A DNA stretch of 64,000 nucleotides. Source: an uncultured Desulfobacter sp. (lineage in GTDB: Bacteria > Desulfobacterota > Desulfobacteria > Desulfobacterales > Desulfobacteraceae). Made by a program: the position numbers and the translations under genes. Below the pieces are notes generated by a model, which was not told where the DNA came from, did no database searches, and saw only the letters and a program-made list of their open reading frames with translations. The stretch covers positions 5,676,001-5,740,000 of the forward strand of contig NZ_OY762929.1 in the NCBI RefSeq assembly GCF_963666675.1. The letters are read 5' to 3'. Of the stretch, positions 9,234 through 17,574 are shown piece by piece; position 1 is the stretch's first letter; each line of letters starts with the position of its first letter.

Positions 9234-9684
9234 GAAGAAGACCGGGGAAACTTCCGGCAAATGAAAAAATTTGAAAAATCGACATTATATCTAAGATTAA
9301 AATCCCCAAACGGCGGATTCAGCGAGGGACCGGTTTTTGAATATGCCGGCCGCCTCAAATCAAAACCGGCATCCCAAAGGGATATCCACCATCCGTCCGG
9401 CATTGCCCCCCCCTCCACGTTAACAATTGTTGAAGAAAAACCGTTACCGGACAGGGAAGGGCTTTTCCCAATGCCGATGATCGTCACGGCTCACAACACC
9501 CTGGTACGGACCGGGCCAGGGAAAGACTACCGGTATTTGGTTGGAAAAAAAAAGGGGGATATTGTCTTTGCCATAAAACAAAAAGGGGAATGGAATAAAA
9601 TTCAACTTTCGGAATCCACAAGCGGATTCATCCATTCGGGGCTGTTAGAACCCTTTGCGCCTTCAAGCCAGGTACAATAATCAA

Positions 9685-10249
9685 TCACGCGAATTTTACA
9701 AGCGCAGAAAAACAATACCCAATGGTCCGAAGTGTTTTGATGGGGGCATCTTTGCCTGTTTCATCCCGGATCTTACTGCGCAGGCGGGTAATCATCACAT
9801 AAAGGGCTCGCTCGCCATAGGTGCCGGTTGCCTCATAGTTAAGCGCCTTTAAAAACACGCTCCGGCATACTGCGTTCGGATATTCCTGGACCAAAACCCT
9901 GACAAAATCGGACTCTTTTACCGTCAGATCAATTGCTCTGCCAATGGGGTTTGAAAGTACCAATTGCGCGGCATTGAATTCCCATTCCCCAAGGGCCTCA
10001 TCCTCACTATTTTGAATTTCGGCCTTGCCCAGGCGGTTCAGCAAATTGTTGATTGATGCCTCAAGCTCCCTGATGTGAACGGGTTTTACAAAATAATAAT
10101 CCGCCCCGCACTCATACCCCTTAACCTTATCATTGATTGTATCCCTTGCCGTCATCACAATGATTCCCAACTGGGTGTTTTCACGAAGATGATGAACAAT
10201 CTCAAATCCGGATTTGTCGGGCAGGTTAATATCTATAATTGCAACATCA
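9685..10249 (-). pseudogene. OmpR-type response regulator, N-terminus missing
   Basis: The frame encodes most of a receiver domain followed by a winged-helix DNA-binding domain. The phospho-acceptor Asp is in VAIIDINLPDKSG, the conserved Thr in VMTARD, and the Lys in YYFVKPV. The output domain ends in VMITRLRSKI and RTIGYCF. About 40-45 residues that should precede the phospho-acceptor are absent. The in-frame codon just upstream is a TGA that lies within a ~92-bp repeat element (10254-10349), and no suitable start codon is found before GTGATG at about 10160. It was paired with the kinase gene just upstream on the same strand. Confidence 0.75.
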
Positions 10250-10253
10250 ATTT

Positions 10254-10349
10254 TATATCAAAGACTGGATAAGTTGCTCAAATTTTTCAAACTTTGTTGT
10301 GGGCTGAGCCCGTCAAATGATATGTCAGGCCCGCCCGCAGCTGTTATAA
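10254..10349 (-). repeat. 92-bp structured repeat family, copy A
   Basis: Read on the minus strand, this copy starts with TTATAACAGC at the kinase stop codon. It carries CCTGACATATCA and GCCCACAACAAAGTTTGAAA and ends with GAGCAACTTATCC...CTTTGATATAAA. It matches copies B-F around parA/parB. GGGC (in GCGGGCGGG) can pair with GCCC in CAGCCCACAAC as in the others. It fills the whole space between the kinase stop and the truncated response regulator. Confidence 0.8.
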
Positions 10350-11289
10350 AGGCAGCCTGACAACAACCTTTGTTCCTTTTCCCAATTTGGAGGAAATACT
10401 GACATTGCCGCCATGTTGCTCCACCACCTTTTTTACAAGATAGAGCCCGACACCGGCACCTGGGATTTCCCGAACAGAACCAGCACGGTAATATTTTTCA
10501 AAAATACGGTGCAGTTCATCTTTATGAATACCGATACCATTGTCCTTGATACGTATGACTGCGTTATCCTGGGTTTTATCAAGAAAGATTTCCACCGCGG
10601 CCTTATGTTTAGAATATTTGCAGGCATTGCTAAGTATATTTCCAATGGCAATCCCCATCATATCGGGATCCGCTTTCATAAAAATCCGGGTTGAGTCAGA
10701 ATGAAACACAATCTCATTTTCCGGCGCCCTGTCTTGGGCATATTCTATGGCTGTTAAAATAATATTATTCAAATCCACAGCTTCAAGATGGGATGAAATT
10801 CCCTTTTCTGAAATCCGCTTTTCATGCAGGGCTGTATTAAAAATGTCCACCAGCCTTTCCGAAGATTTTTTTAAATCATCCAACTGCGGTTTGACACTTG
10901 GATATACGGCCCCGGGCAGCTTCATCTCCATAAGCTCAATACTTGAAATAATTACCGACATGGGTGTACGGTACTCATGGGAAATCATATCTATGAAATT
11001 GACATTTTGTTTAACAGCCTCCCTTTGGGCGGCCAATGCCTTTTGAGCCCGTTTTTTTTCTATATTTAAACTGCGATTCCAAAAAGCAATGCCGGTAAGA
11101 ACAAACAAAGAAGCGGCAGCACCCCCCCACACCAGCGTGTAGTTGATTCCTTTTTCATATTTAACAGAGATCCATTTATCCAGAATTTTTTTCTTCTCTG
11201 CGTCGCCGATACTGCCGACCACTTTCTGTAGAATCCGGGCCAGTAACTTATTCTCTCGTCTGGTGGCCATACAGAATTCTTCATTGAAC
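10344..11289 (-). pseudogene. Sensor histidine kinase, truncated at the 5' end by IS66 remnant
   Basis: What remains begins inside a periplasmic segment (ARILQKVVGSIGDAEKKKIL, typical of the end of an SBP_bac_3 sensor domain). A membrane helix (LVWGGAAASLFVLTGIAFW) and a short coiled coil follow. The HisKA box has the phosphorylated His in MISHEYRTPMSVI. The HATPase domain has the N box (NILSNACKYS), G1 (DNGIGI) and G2 (GAGVGLYLVKK). Everything upstream of 11290 is insertion-sequence DNA, so the ligand-binding domain and start are lost. The stop codon coincides with the start of repeat copy A. Confidence 0.85.
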
Positions 11290-12189
11290 GTAACTACTCG
11301 CCCCAATCGGAATCGACGTCGGGAACTTCGCTGGCCAAAGCCAGCTGAATGGCAACCAGCGGATTCACCCCTTTGTTTGCCATGGTTTGCAGATAACTCG
11401 GAATCCGACAATAAGCATCGGCATATCGTTGGTGTCTAAAACACCCTGATACTTTCTGTTTAACCTTTGCCATTCGAAGATCACGCTCTGCCCGGTTATT
11501 GGTGAAAGGAACATATGGCTCCTTGGCAAACAGCAAAACAGCAGTTTCATGTTCTTTCAGCCTTTCCCAAAGGTTGTGGGCATCTGACTTGGCCATTTTA
11601 CCACGTTTGCCTTTTGGTTTCGGCGGGATTTCCGGCAGCTCTTTATCTCCTCGTGTAAGAATGTTGCGGTAACGCTTCTGCAAATTCGCGTATTCTTTCT
11701 TTGTAAGACATTTATCTTCTCGTTTGGCTATTTTCCGGCAAGTCTCCTGCAACAATTTTTGCTTATTGCGGGCCCACCTGTACTGATTGGAATCGACAAT
11801 CGCCTCCTTACCCCGCTTTCGATGAAGTAGCTTTAGCGTGATTCCTCCGGAAGAATACACATGTATCCAGTGATTTTTTCGATTCACCCGGAAGGATGTC
11901 TCATCAACATGAATGGATGGAGCCTGAAGGATACTCTCAATTGATTTGGCTTCCCATTGTTCAAGTGCTTGGTAAAGCCGCCAGACAAATTTGAGAAGGG
12001 TCGCTTCAGAAATAACCGCCCCGATCATGGCGGAAATCTGTTTTTGAACCCGGTTAAGGGCAACCATCTGGCTGATGATCAAGTGGATGGCGAATGCCTT
12101 GAGCCCAGTTCCGTATTGTAAGGGGCCAGGCATATCCTCAGGAAAGTCTGCCTTTACCTCCGCGGCACAGTTGGGGCATTGTTTGATTT
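11290..12189 (-). pseudogene. IS66-type element remnant with internal 129-bp deletion
   Basis: The sequence matches the 3' part of the complete IS66 element at 18808-20501, ending in the same terminal repeat (GTAACTACTCGCCCC at 11290). Compared with the complete copy it lacks 43 codons. The junction is at 11791-11800, where two copies of ATTGTCGATT recombined, and the lost piece contains the second catalytic Asp (IHDCWASY). The 5' end is cut at 12189 by the left end of ISKra4 copy 2. The missing 5' half of this IS66 is not found on the far side of ISKra4. Confidence 0.9.
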
Positions 12190-12376
12190 GGGTGCGGCTC
12201 TTTTGAAACATATGAAAGCCATGGTCATTAAAGGTGTTCAGGGTTGTTAGTCTTATTTTTATGCTGCTTTCCAGCAAGATAATTCATTTGTCAGTGACTA
12301 TCTGATGTAAATTGCAAAAATTTCCTGGACAGCGAGTCATAATTCCGTTATGAAAGAATAGCGGGAGGTAGATGAC

Positions 12377-13264
12377 ATGCAAATCAAGCAACAAACCTTT
12401 TGTGGTCGAAAGTTTACCGGTAAAGAAATCGCATTAATCCAGGAAGTCGTTGCTACCTGTGGAGGCCTTAGCCGACGAGAACTGGCACATACCGTATGCG
12501 AACTTCTGGAATGGAAACGCCCTAATGACCGGCTAAAAGTCCGGGAATGTAGTGATTTTTTGGAGCTTTTAGAGGCCAAGGGAGCTCTAACCCTTCCTGA
12601 AAAGAAACAACAAACAAAGATCGTTTCTCACAAGAGTATTCCCCAAACACCCTGTAAGCAACCCCACAGCACTTTGCGTGGCAGCGTAGAAGAATTTACA
12701 CCTCTTGAGATACAGCGGGTTCAGAATCGAGAGCAGAGGGATCTGTTTAAGGAACTCATCGGTCGCCATCATTACCTGGGATATGCAATGCCTTTTGGCG
12801 CCAGATTGCAGTATCTGATTTATGTAAACCGTCCCCATCGAGAAATTGTGGGGTGCATCCAGTTCTCAAGCCCTGCCTGGCGGATGCGTGCTCGCGATGA
12901 ATGGATCGGTTGGACAGATGAAAGGCGTAAGGTCGCTCTACAAAAGGTGGTGAACAACAGCCGTTTTCTGATCCTTGCTCCCATCCAAAATTTAGCGAGC
13001 ATGATACTGTCATGTAGTCTCCGGGAACTCAGAGATGATTGGGAACAGCAGTATGGTCTTAAACCCATGCTGGTAGAGACATTGGTGGATCGACAACAAT
13101 TCCACGGTGGCTGTTATCGGGCATCGAACTGGATTGAGTTGGGGAAAACCACTGGTCGTGGGCGCATGGACCGATTCGGCAAACGTCATGGCGCTGATGT
13201 AAAAACCATATTAGTATATCCACTGGAAAAAGATGCTGTTCACCAACTCAGGGAGGGGATATGA
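12377..13264 (+). CDS. DUF4338 (DruA-like) protein encoded by ISKra4-type element
   Basis: A 295-residue protein that I recognise as DUF4338, the family that includes DruA of the Druantia anti-phage system. The N-terminal ~80 residues have a helical DNA-binding look (GLSRRELAHTVCELL). The core has RHHYLGYAMPFGARLQYL, IVGCIQFSSPAWRM, NNSRFLILAPIQNLASMIL and DRQQFHGGCYRASNW. A GGGAGG site precedes the ATG by 9 bases. Its stop overlaps the start of the transposase (ATGA-type), so both are co-translated inside the element. Its job may be in target choice or strand processing; this is not established. Confidence 0.8.
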   Translation: MQIKQQTFCGRKFTGKEIALIQEVVATCGGLSRRELAHTVCELLEWKRPNDRLKVRECSDFLELLEAKGALTLPEKKQQTKIVSHKSIPQTPCKQPHSTLRGSVEEFTPLEIQRVQNREQRDLFKELIGRHHYLGYAMPFGARLQYLIYVNRPHREIVGCIQFSSPAWRMRARDEWIGWTDERRKVALQKVVNNSRFLILAPIQNLASMILSCSLRELRDDWEQQYGLKPMLVETLVDRQQFHGGCYRASNWIELGKTTGRGRMDRFGKRHGADVKTILVYPLEKDAVHQLREGI

Positions 13265-14833
13265 ATCCAGCGGTTTCCCTTTCTGTTGTGGAGCATTTAC
13301 CTTCCCCCGTCATTGATCCGGGGCAAAAATGCTATGATGATATTGTCAATTTTCTTAATTCCAAGGAGAATCATTCAGTGAAACTCAGTGATTTGGAACA
13401 AGAACTTGAAAAACGAGGACGTGAGCTGATGCGCATCCTGCTTCAGGAACATTTAGACAAGCTCGGTCCCAGTCATTGTGAAGAGCCGGTCTGTGGAGCC
13501 GATGGCATTGTTCGACCGAAAGTGAGGCCACAGGATCGAAAAATCGAAACCGTATTTGGAACGGTATCGGAAAGTCGTGCCGGATATGGAAACAAGGGCG
13601 TGGCAAGTTTGCACCCGTTGGATACCCGATTGAATCTTCCCCCAGAACTTTATTCCCTCGAACTTCGTCGCCGTGTGGCTGAAAACGCTTCAAAAGAGAT
13701 CTTTTGACGAGACTGTCGAAACGATCAAGAAAACCACTGGAGCCGATATTCCCAAACGTCAGGTAGAAGAGTTAACACAGCGAGCAGCTCGGGATTTTGA
13801 CGCATTTTATGAAATACGGCAATGCAACCCGGCGAATGAGACAGTTACTGGTCCAATACTGGTAATCACCACCGATGGTAAGGGCGTGGTAATGCATGAG
13901 CAGGACCTGCGGGAACAAACCCGGAAAGCTGCCCGGAAACGAAAGCCTCAGATGGAAAGCCGGCTATCCAAAGGGGAAAAGAAAAATGCCAAGCGAATGG
14001 CAACCGTTGCCGCTGTATATACTATAGATACGTTTAAACGTACGCCCCAAGACTTGCTTCCGGGGAATGACAAGTCGAATACAAAAACAAGCCCTCACCC
14101 GGAACAAAAGCGTGTATGGGCAAGCCTTGAAAAATCAGCCGAGCAGGTCATTGCATCGGCCTTTTCTGAGGCCTCCCACTGTGATCCCAACCACGAAAAA
14201 CATTGGGTTGCCTTAGTGGACGGCGAAAATCAACAACTACGGATCCTGAAACGTATGGCCAAAAGACAAAATGTGGCCCTTACGATCATTGTTGATATTA
14301 TTCATGTTATTGAATACCTCTGGAAAGCTGGCAGGGCATTTCATCCCAAATCCGGCCCGGAGCTTGAAAAATGGGTCCAGTACCGCTTAGCTAAAGTACT
14401 CGAAGGCAAGGCCGGATTGATGGCAGGGGGGATGCGTAGACGTGCTACATTAAAAAAATTTACAGACAAACAACGTAAACCTGTAGAAGCCTGCGCAACG
14501 TATTTGAAAAATAAAGCACCGTACCTTGAATACCATCATTATCTTGACCTTGGCCTCCCTATTGCCACAGGAGTTATTGAGGGCGCATGTCGTCATCTTG
14601 TAAAGGACCGAATGGATATAACTGGTGCCAAATGGCGGTTGTCCAGTGCTGAAGCAGTGTTGCGTCTGCGTGCCTTGCGGAGTAGTAACGATTTTGATGA
14701 GTATTGGAATTTTCATGAAGCCTGCGAATACAAACGTAATCACCGGGCTCTTTATCAACATGGTGAGGTTCCGGCTACAAAGCTACCAAAACCTTCACCG
14801 AAACGACGGGGGCATCTAAAAGTGATCAAGTAA
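13261..14833 (+). pseudogene. ISKra4 family transposase in two frames
   Basis: The first frame runs from 13261 to 13707. The second is open from 13673 to 14833. The protein continues logically from ENASK (frame 1) into RSFDETVETIKKTTG (frame 2) near 13692-13697, a +1 shift at a TCAAAAGAG sequence. Catalytic acidic residues are likely Asp in VITTDGKGV, Asp in ALVDGEN and Glu in GVIEGACRH. The slip site is not a long A-run, so a lost base is more likely than programmed frameshifting, but the latter is not excluded. Without the shift the transposase is split and probably inactive. Confidence 0.75.
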
Positions 14834-14902
14834 TGCTGGCAAAGAATGGCAAATATCATGACTACCAGCTTTGGTCAGACATGTCGTAAAAGAGCCGCAC
14901 CC

Positions 14903-15045
14903 AAATTAATACATTATATTTTTCATGGATTTTATTCTGATTATTATATATAAGGCCCTGGGAAAAAACAACATGCAGCAAATTTTTGTAATGTTTTGTA
15001 ATATTATTTGCCTTGCAGACGCCTTGCAAAGACGATACGAAGTTA
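14903..15045. other. Non-coding A+T-rich spacer after ISKra4
   Basis: I see no gene, tRNA or clear terminator here. It does not continue the IS66 element interrupted on the left side, so it marks a rearrangement boundary. Confidence 0.6.
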
Positions 15046-15136
15046 TTATAACAGCCACGGGCTGAGCTGATGTATCAACACCCAAACCCAGCCCACAACA
15101 AAGTTTGAAAGATCTGAGTAACTGACCCGGACTTTC
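15046..15136 (+). repeat. 92-bp structured repeat family, copy B
   Basis: Starts TTATAACAGCCACGGGCTGA. GGGCTG can pair with CAGCCC further on, followed by the conserved ACAACAAAG, TTGAAAGATCTGAGTAACT and a final ACTTTC. First of three tandem copies. Confidence 0.85.
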
Positions 15137-15227
15137 TTATAACAGCCATGGGCTGACCTGACATATCAGCACGAAGGACAGCCCACAACGAAGGTTGAAA
15201 GAACTCAGTAACTTACTGAGCTCTTTC
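15137..15227 (+). repeat. 92-bp structured repeat family, copy C
   Basis: Directly abuts copy B. GGGCTG pairs with CAGCCC across a ~22-nt loop. A second hairpin has arms CTCAGTAA and TTACTGAG, enclosed by GAAAGA and TCTTTC. This is the best-paired copy. Confidence 0.88.
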
Positions 15228-15320
15228 ATATAAACGGCCATGGGCCGACCGGGTCTATCAGCACCCAGGCACGCCCCACAACAAAACATCAAAGCGACTT
15301 AGTAACTTATTGATTCTTTC
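15228..15320 (+). repeat. 92-bp structured repeat family, copy D
   Basis: Directly abuts copy C. Starts ATATAAACGGCCATGGGCCG. GGGC pairs with GCCC in ACGCCCCACAAC, a compensated change relative to copies B and C. Followed by the parA leader ATATAAACATCCCCCGGGAT. Confidence 0.85.
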
Positions 15321-15358
15321 ATATAAACATCCCCCGGGATCACAGAGATGGAGCCTGC

Positions 15359-15463
15359 ATGAGTCTAAAAATCATAGATATGAAACCACAAAAAGAATTC
15401 TGGACATAGAACTTTCTGTGCTTTATGAAAAAATTGCCGCAGGGCAATACCCTTCGCTGACCT
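15359..15463 (+). pseudogene. Duplicated 5' fragment of parA
   Basis: This repeats the first ~35 codons of the parA gene at 15652, including its ribosome site (GGAGCCTGC). One base is missing near 15379 (ATATGAAACC against ATATTGAAACC), which shifts the frame. It breaks off at CTTCGCTGACC, where the repeat region starts again. It is a by-product of a ~295-bp tandem duplication. Confidence 0.85.
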
Positions 15464-15468
15464 GAAAA

Positions 15469-15613
15469 GAAGGACAGCCCACAACGAATGAAAGAACTCA
15501 GTAACTTACTGAGCTCTTTCATATAAACGGCCATGGGCCGACCGGGTCTATCAGCACCCAGGCACGCCCCACAACAAAACATCAAAGCGACTTAGTAACT
15601 TATTGATTCTTTC
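15469..15613 (+). repeat. Duplicated part of repeat copies C and D
   Basis: 15469-15520 repeats the last half of copy C (with a 3-base deletion after CACAACGAA), and 15521-15613 repeats copy D. Together with the parA fragment this shows a tandem duplication of roughly 15173-15463, period 293-296 bp. Confidence 0.85.
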
Positions 15614-15651
15614 ATATAAACATCCCCCGGGATCACAGAGATGGAGCCTGC

Positions 15652-16566
15652 ATGAGTCTAAAAATCATAGATATTGAAACCACAAAAAGAATTCTGGACA
15701 TAGAACTTTCTGTGCTTTATGAAAAAATTGCCGCAGGGCAATACCCTTCGCTGACCAAAAGAAATAACAAAAGCTACTATTCAGTCCACGACCTTGACAC
15801 CATATTAAATAACCGGAAAAAACAGATCGCCACCTTCATGAATATTAAAGGGGGTGTCGGTAAAACCACATTATCCACAAATATGGCTGCAGGTTTGGCG
15901 CTCTCGGGCAAGAAAGTACTATTTCTTGACTTTGATCCCCAGGCAAACGGTACAATAATTGTGAGCGGCAGGGACGATTTTGAAAAATCATTCTACAACT
16001 ACCTGACAGGAGAAAAAGTACTGTCGGATTTAATATGCGATACCCAGATAGACAATCTAAAAATCATCCCTTCAAACATGATCTTATTCAATTTTAATAC
16101 AGCCAAATACGATCTTGCAACCCTGGGAAAATTTGAAGCGGACCTGGATGAGGTCAAAAACAATTTTGATATCATTATTATCGACACCCCGCCCTCAACG
16201 TTCGGCCTCCTGGCTGTTCTGGGCGTGATCGTTTCCACGGATATCTATATCTGTGTGGAGCCTGGGTCCCTAAGCCTGGAGAACATGGATATCATTTTTA
16301 AAGAAATTGCGGCATTAAAACGTATCTTGGACCAAGAACCGACCGTAAAAGTACTGTTAAATAAACTTGACAACCGTACTAAGATCTCCGGTGAAAGCAA
16401 TAAACTTCTCCAAAGCACCTTTAATGATAGAATGGCAGACAGTACCATCCGCATCAACACCAAGTTCATTGAAGCCTCAGCCAATTATCAATCCATTTTT
16501 GAGCACCACTTGAAAAGTGCTGAAGATATTATAAAACTGATCATAGAATTCAGGTGGGGGGTATAA
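15652..16566 (+). CDS. ParA family ATPase
   Basis: A 304-residue ParA/Soj-type ATPase. Residues 1-55 look like a small MerR/HTH-type N-terminal region. The deviant Walker A is FMNIKGGVGKTTLSTNMAAGLA at about 62-83. The Walker A' Asp is in VLFLDFDPQANG and the Walker B is IIIIDTPPS. Such proteins place plasmids, chromosomes or large protein complexes along the nucleoid or pole. GGAG precedes the ATG. The stop overlaps the parB start by one base (TAATG). The 5' end and leader have been duplicated upstream. Confidence 0.9.
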   Translation: MSLKIIDIETTKRILDIELSVLYEKIAAGQYPSLTKRNNKSYYSVHDLDTILNNRKKQIATFMNIKGGVGKTTLSTNMAAGLALSGKKVLFLDFDPQANGTIIVSGRDDFEKSFYNYLTGEKVLSDLICDTQIDNLKIIPSNMILFNFNTAKYDLATLGKFEADLDEVKNNFDIIIIDTPPSTFGLLAVLGVIVSTDIYICVEPGSLSLENMDIIFKEIAALKRILDQEPTVKVLLNKLDNRTKISGESNKLLQSTFNDRMADSTIRINTKFIEASANYQSIFEHHLKSAEDIIKLIIEFRWGV

Positions 16567-17390
16567 TGGGCTTTGGCGACCAGTTCAAGGAATCTTTTGG
16601 CGAAAAAATGCTGAACAGCATCATCTCACAGGATGACATTAAAAACATCCCTTTGTCCCAAATCGATTTCGATGACACCCAATTTGAGTACCGGATCATC
16701 AGGGATCTTGCGCCACTGGTAGAATCGCTTAAAAAAGACGGTCAAAAAATCCCGGCGATGGTACGAAAAAAACAAAACAAATACCAGCTGATCTGCGGAT
16801 TCAGGCGCGCCCGGGCACTGCAAAAAATCGGTACTCCCAACATCAAGGCCTTTGTCTATGATACGATTTCCGACCAGGAAGCCCACCGCATATCCATTAT
16901 AGAAAATGAAGAGCGAAAAAACCTCAATGATATTGACCGGGCCAATGCCATTGTGAAATTAAAAAAAGAATCATTTAAAATTGATGAGATCATACACATT
17001 ACAGGGCTTTCCGAACGCTCCATACACGATATCGCCAAACTGCTGGAGACCCCGGAGATCATTCAAAAAAATATAGAACGGCTTGGACGCTCAAAAGCAA
17101 TCCTCATCCATCGCCACAGGGAACTGTTCCCGTCCGTTGACACATTCAATGCGTTTGTTGTCAGTGCTGTGGAAAAAGAGATGTCCCGCAGAGAAATTCA
17201 AAATCATTGTAACCGATTGAAAACCGTACCCCGTAAAGAGCAATCAAAACAAGCCCCGATGACCTTTAACTTTCCACTCCCGTCGAACATCAGCTCCCGA
17301 AAAGGCGGTATCGTTATGACGGCCGAGACCAAATCAGACCTTATTGACACGCTTGAAAATTTTCTTGAATTACTGAGAAAAGAAACTTGA
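16566..17390 (+). CDS. ParB/Spo0J family partition protein
   Basis: A ~274-residue ParB-type protein. The N-terminal nuclease-like ParB domain includes LVESLKKDGQKIPAMVR and the CTP-binding-type motif CGFRRARALQKIG, then ENEERKNLN. A central HTH follows (FKIDEIIHITGLSERSIHDIAKLL). The C-terminus is a Lys-rich linker and a short helical end. The start at 16566 (MGFGDQF) sits on the parA stop and is preferred to an ATG at 16554. Immediately after its stop comes repeat copy E. Its DNA site is unknown; see the palindrome at 17517-17538. Confidence 0.88.
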   Translation: MGFGDQFKESFGEKMLNSIISQDDIKNIPLSQIDFDDTQFEYRIIRDLAPLVESLKKDGQKIPAMVRKKQNKYQLICGFRRARALQKIGTPNIKAFVYDTISDQEAHRISIIENEERKNLNDIDRANAIVKLKKESFKIDEIIHITGLSERSIHDIAKLLETPEIIQKNIERLGRSKAILIHRHRELFPSVDTFNAFVVSAVEKEMSRREIQNHCNRLKTVPRKEQSKQAPMTFNFPLPSNISSRKGGIVMTAETKSDLIDTLENFLELLRKET

Positions 17391-17480
17391 TAACGGCCAA
17401 GGGCCGGCCTAACCCATCGCCACCCAGGCCCAGCCCCAACAAAGCGGAAAAAATCCGGGTAACTTACCCGGACGTTTTTA
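17389..17480 (+). repeat. 92-bp structured repeat family, copy E
   Basis: Begins at the parB stop codon with GATAACGGCCAAGGGCCGGC, then CACCCAGGCCCAGCCCCAAC and AAAGCGGAAAAAATCCGGGT. Both hairpins are retained. Here the second one is a strong G+C hairpin followed by T residues. Confidence 0.85.
17448..17478 (+). terminator. Rho-independent terminator after parB (inside repeat copy E)
   Basis: The arms TCCGGGTA and TACCCGGA (17454-17472) enclose a 3-base loop, with a leading A-run and a trailing CGTTTTTAT. It would end the parAB transcript. Confidence 0.75.
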
Positions 17481-17516
17481 TAAAAACAAGCCACGAAGAC
17501 TCTAACCCGGACCGTT

Positions 17517-17538
17517 GGACTGCTACCGGTAGCAGTCC
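17517..17538. promoter_or_regulatory. Perfect 22-bp palindrome, candidate ParB-binding site
   Basis: GGACTGCTACC is followed directly by its reverse complement, with no spacer. It lies 127 bp after parB, between repeat copies E and F. It does not resemble the canonical chromosomal parS (TGTTTCACGTGAAACA), so the assignment rests on symmetry and place only. Confidence 0.35.
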
Positions 17539-17574
17539 GGCCATAGACAATACATCTCGTCCAAGAGTACAGAT

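Larger units (their letters stand above)
7252..9680 (+). pseudogene. Secreted SH3b-domain protein, split by an IS4-type element
   Basis: The 5' part (7252-7695) encodes a signal peptide (LLNTILFSLLFYSLNSYAGS) and an SH3-like region. The frame is interrupted by 7696-9225. Removing that element and one 8-bp target copy joins LTVLFNK directly to EEDRGNFRQMKKFEK in the same frame and runs on to 9680. The 3' part has a clear SH3b repeat (VTAHNTLVRTGPGKDYRYL, ending GFIHSGLLEP). The intact protein would be about 300 residues, exported and probably binding cell wall or a partner protein. ATG at 7252 is chosen over 7234 because AAGGA precedes it and the signal peptide starts there. Confidence 0.8.
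12190..14902 (+). mobile_element. ISKra4-type insertion sequence with a DUF4338 passenger gene (copy 2, 2713 bp)
   Basis: The perfect 15-bp ends are GGGTGCGGCTCTTTT (12190) and AAAAGAGCCGCACCC (ending 14902). It contains a DUF4338/DruA-like gene followed by the transposase in two overlapping frames. No target duplication is visible: left flank GTTTGATTT, right flank AAATTAATAC. Since the interrupted IS66 does not resume on the right, the right-hand DNA was replaced by deletion or recombination after insertion. Confidence 0.88.

Noticed and set aside
10344..11411. Histidine kinase starting at 11411
   Set aside because: Codons from 11411 to 11290 come from the IS66 remnant, not from the kinase.
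1..14902. A true composite transposon made by the two ISKra4 copies
   Set aside because: The block between them is housekeeping-like plus a damaged cluster, and matching outer target duplications cannot be seen.
15046..15613. CRISPR array
   Set aside because: Repeat units abut directly, are ~92 bp with internal hairpins, have no unique spacers and no cas genes nearby.
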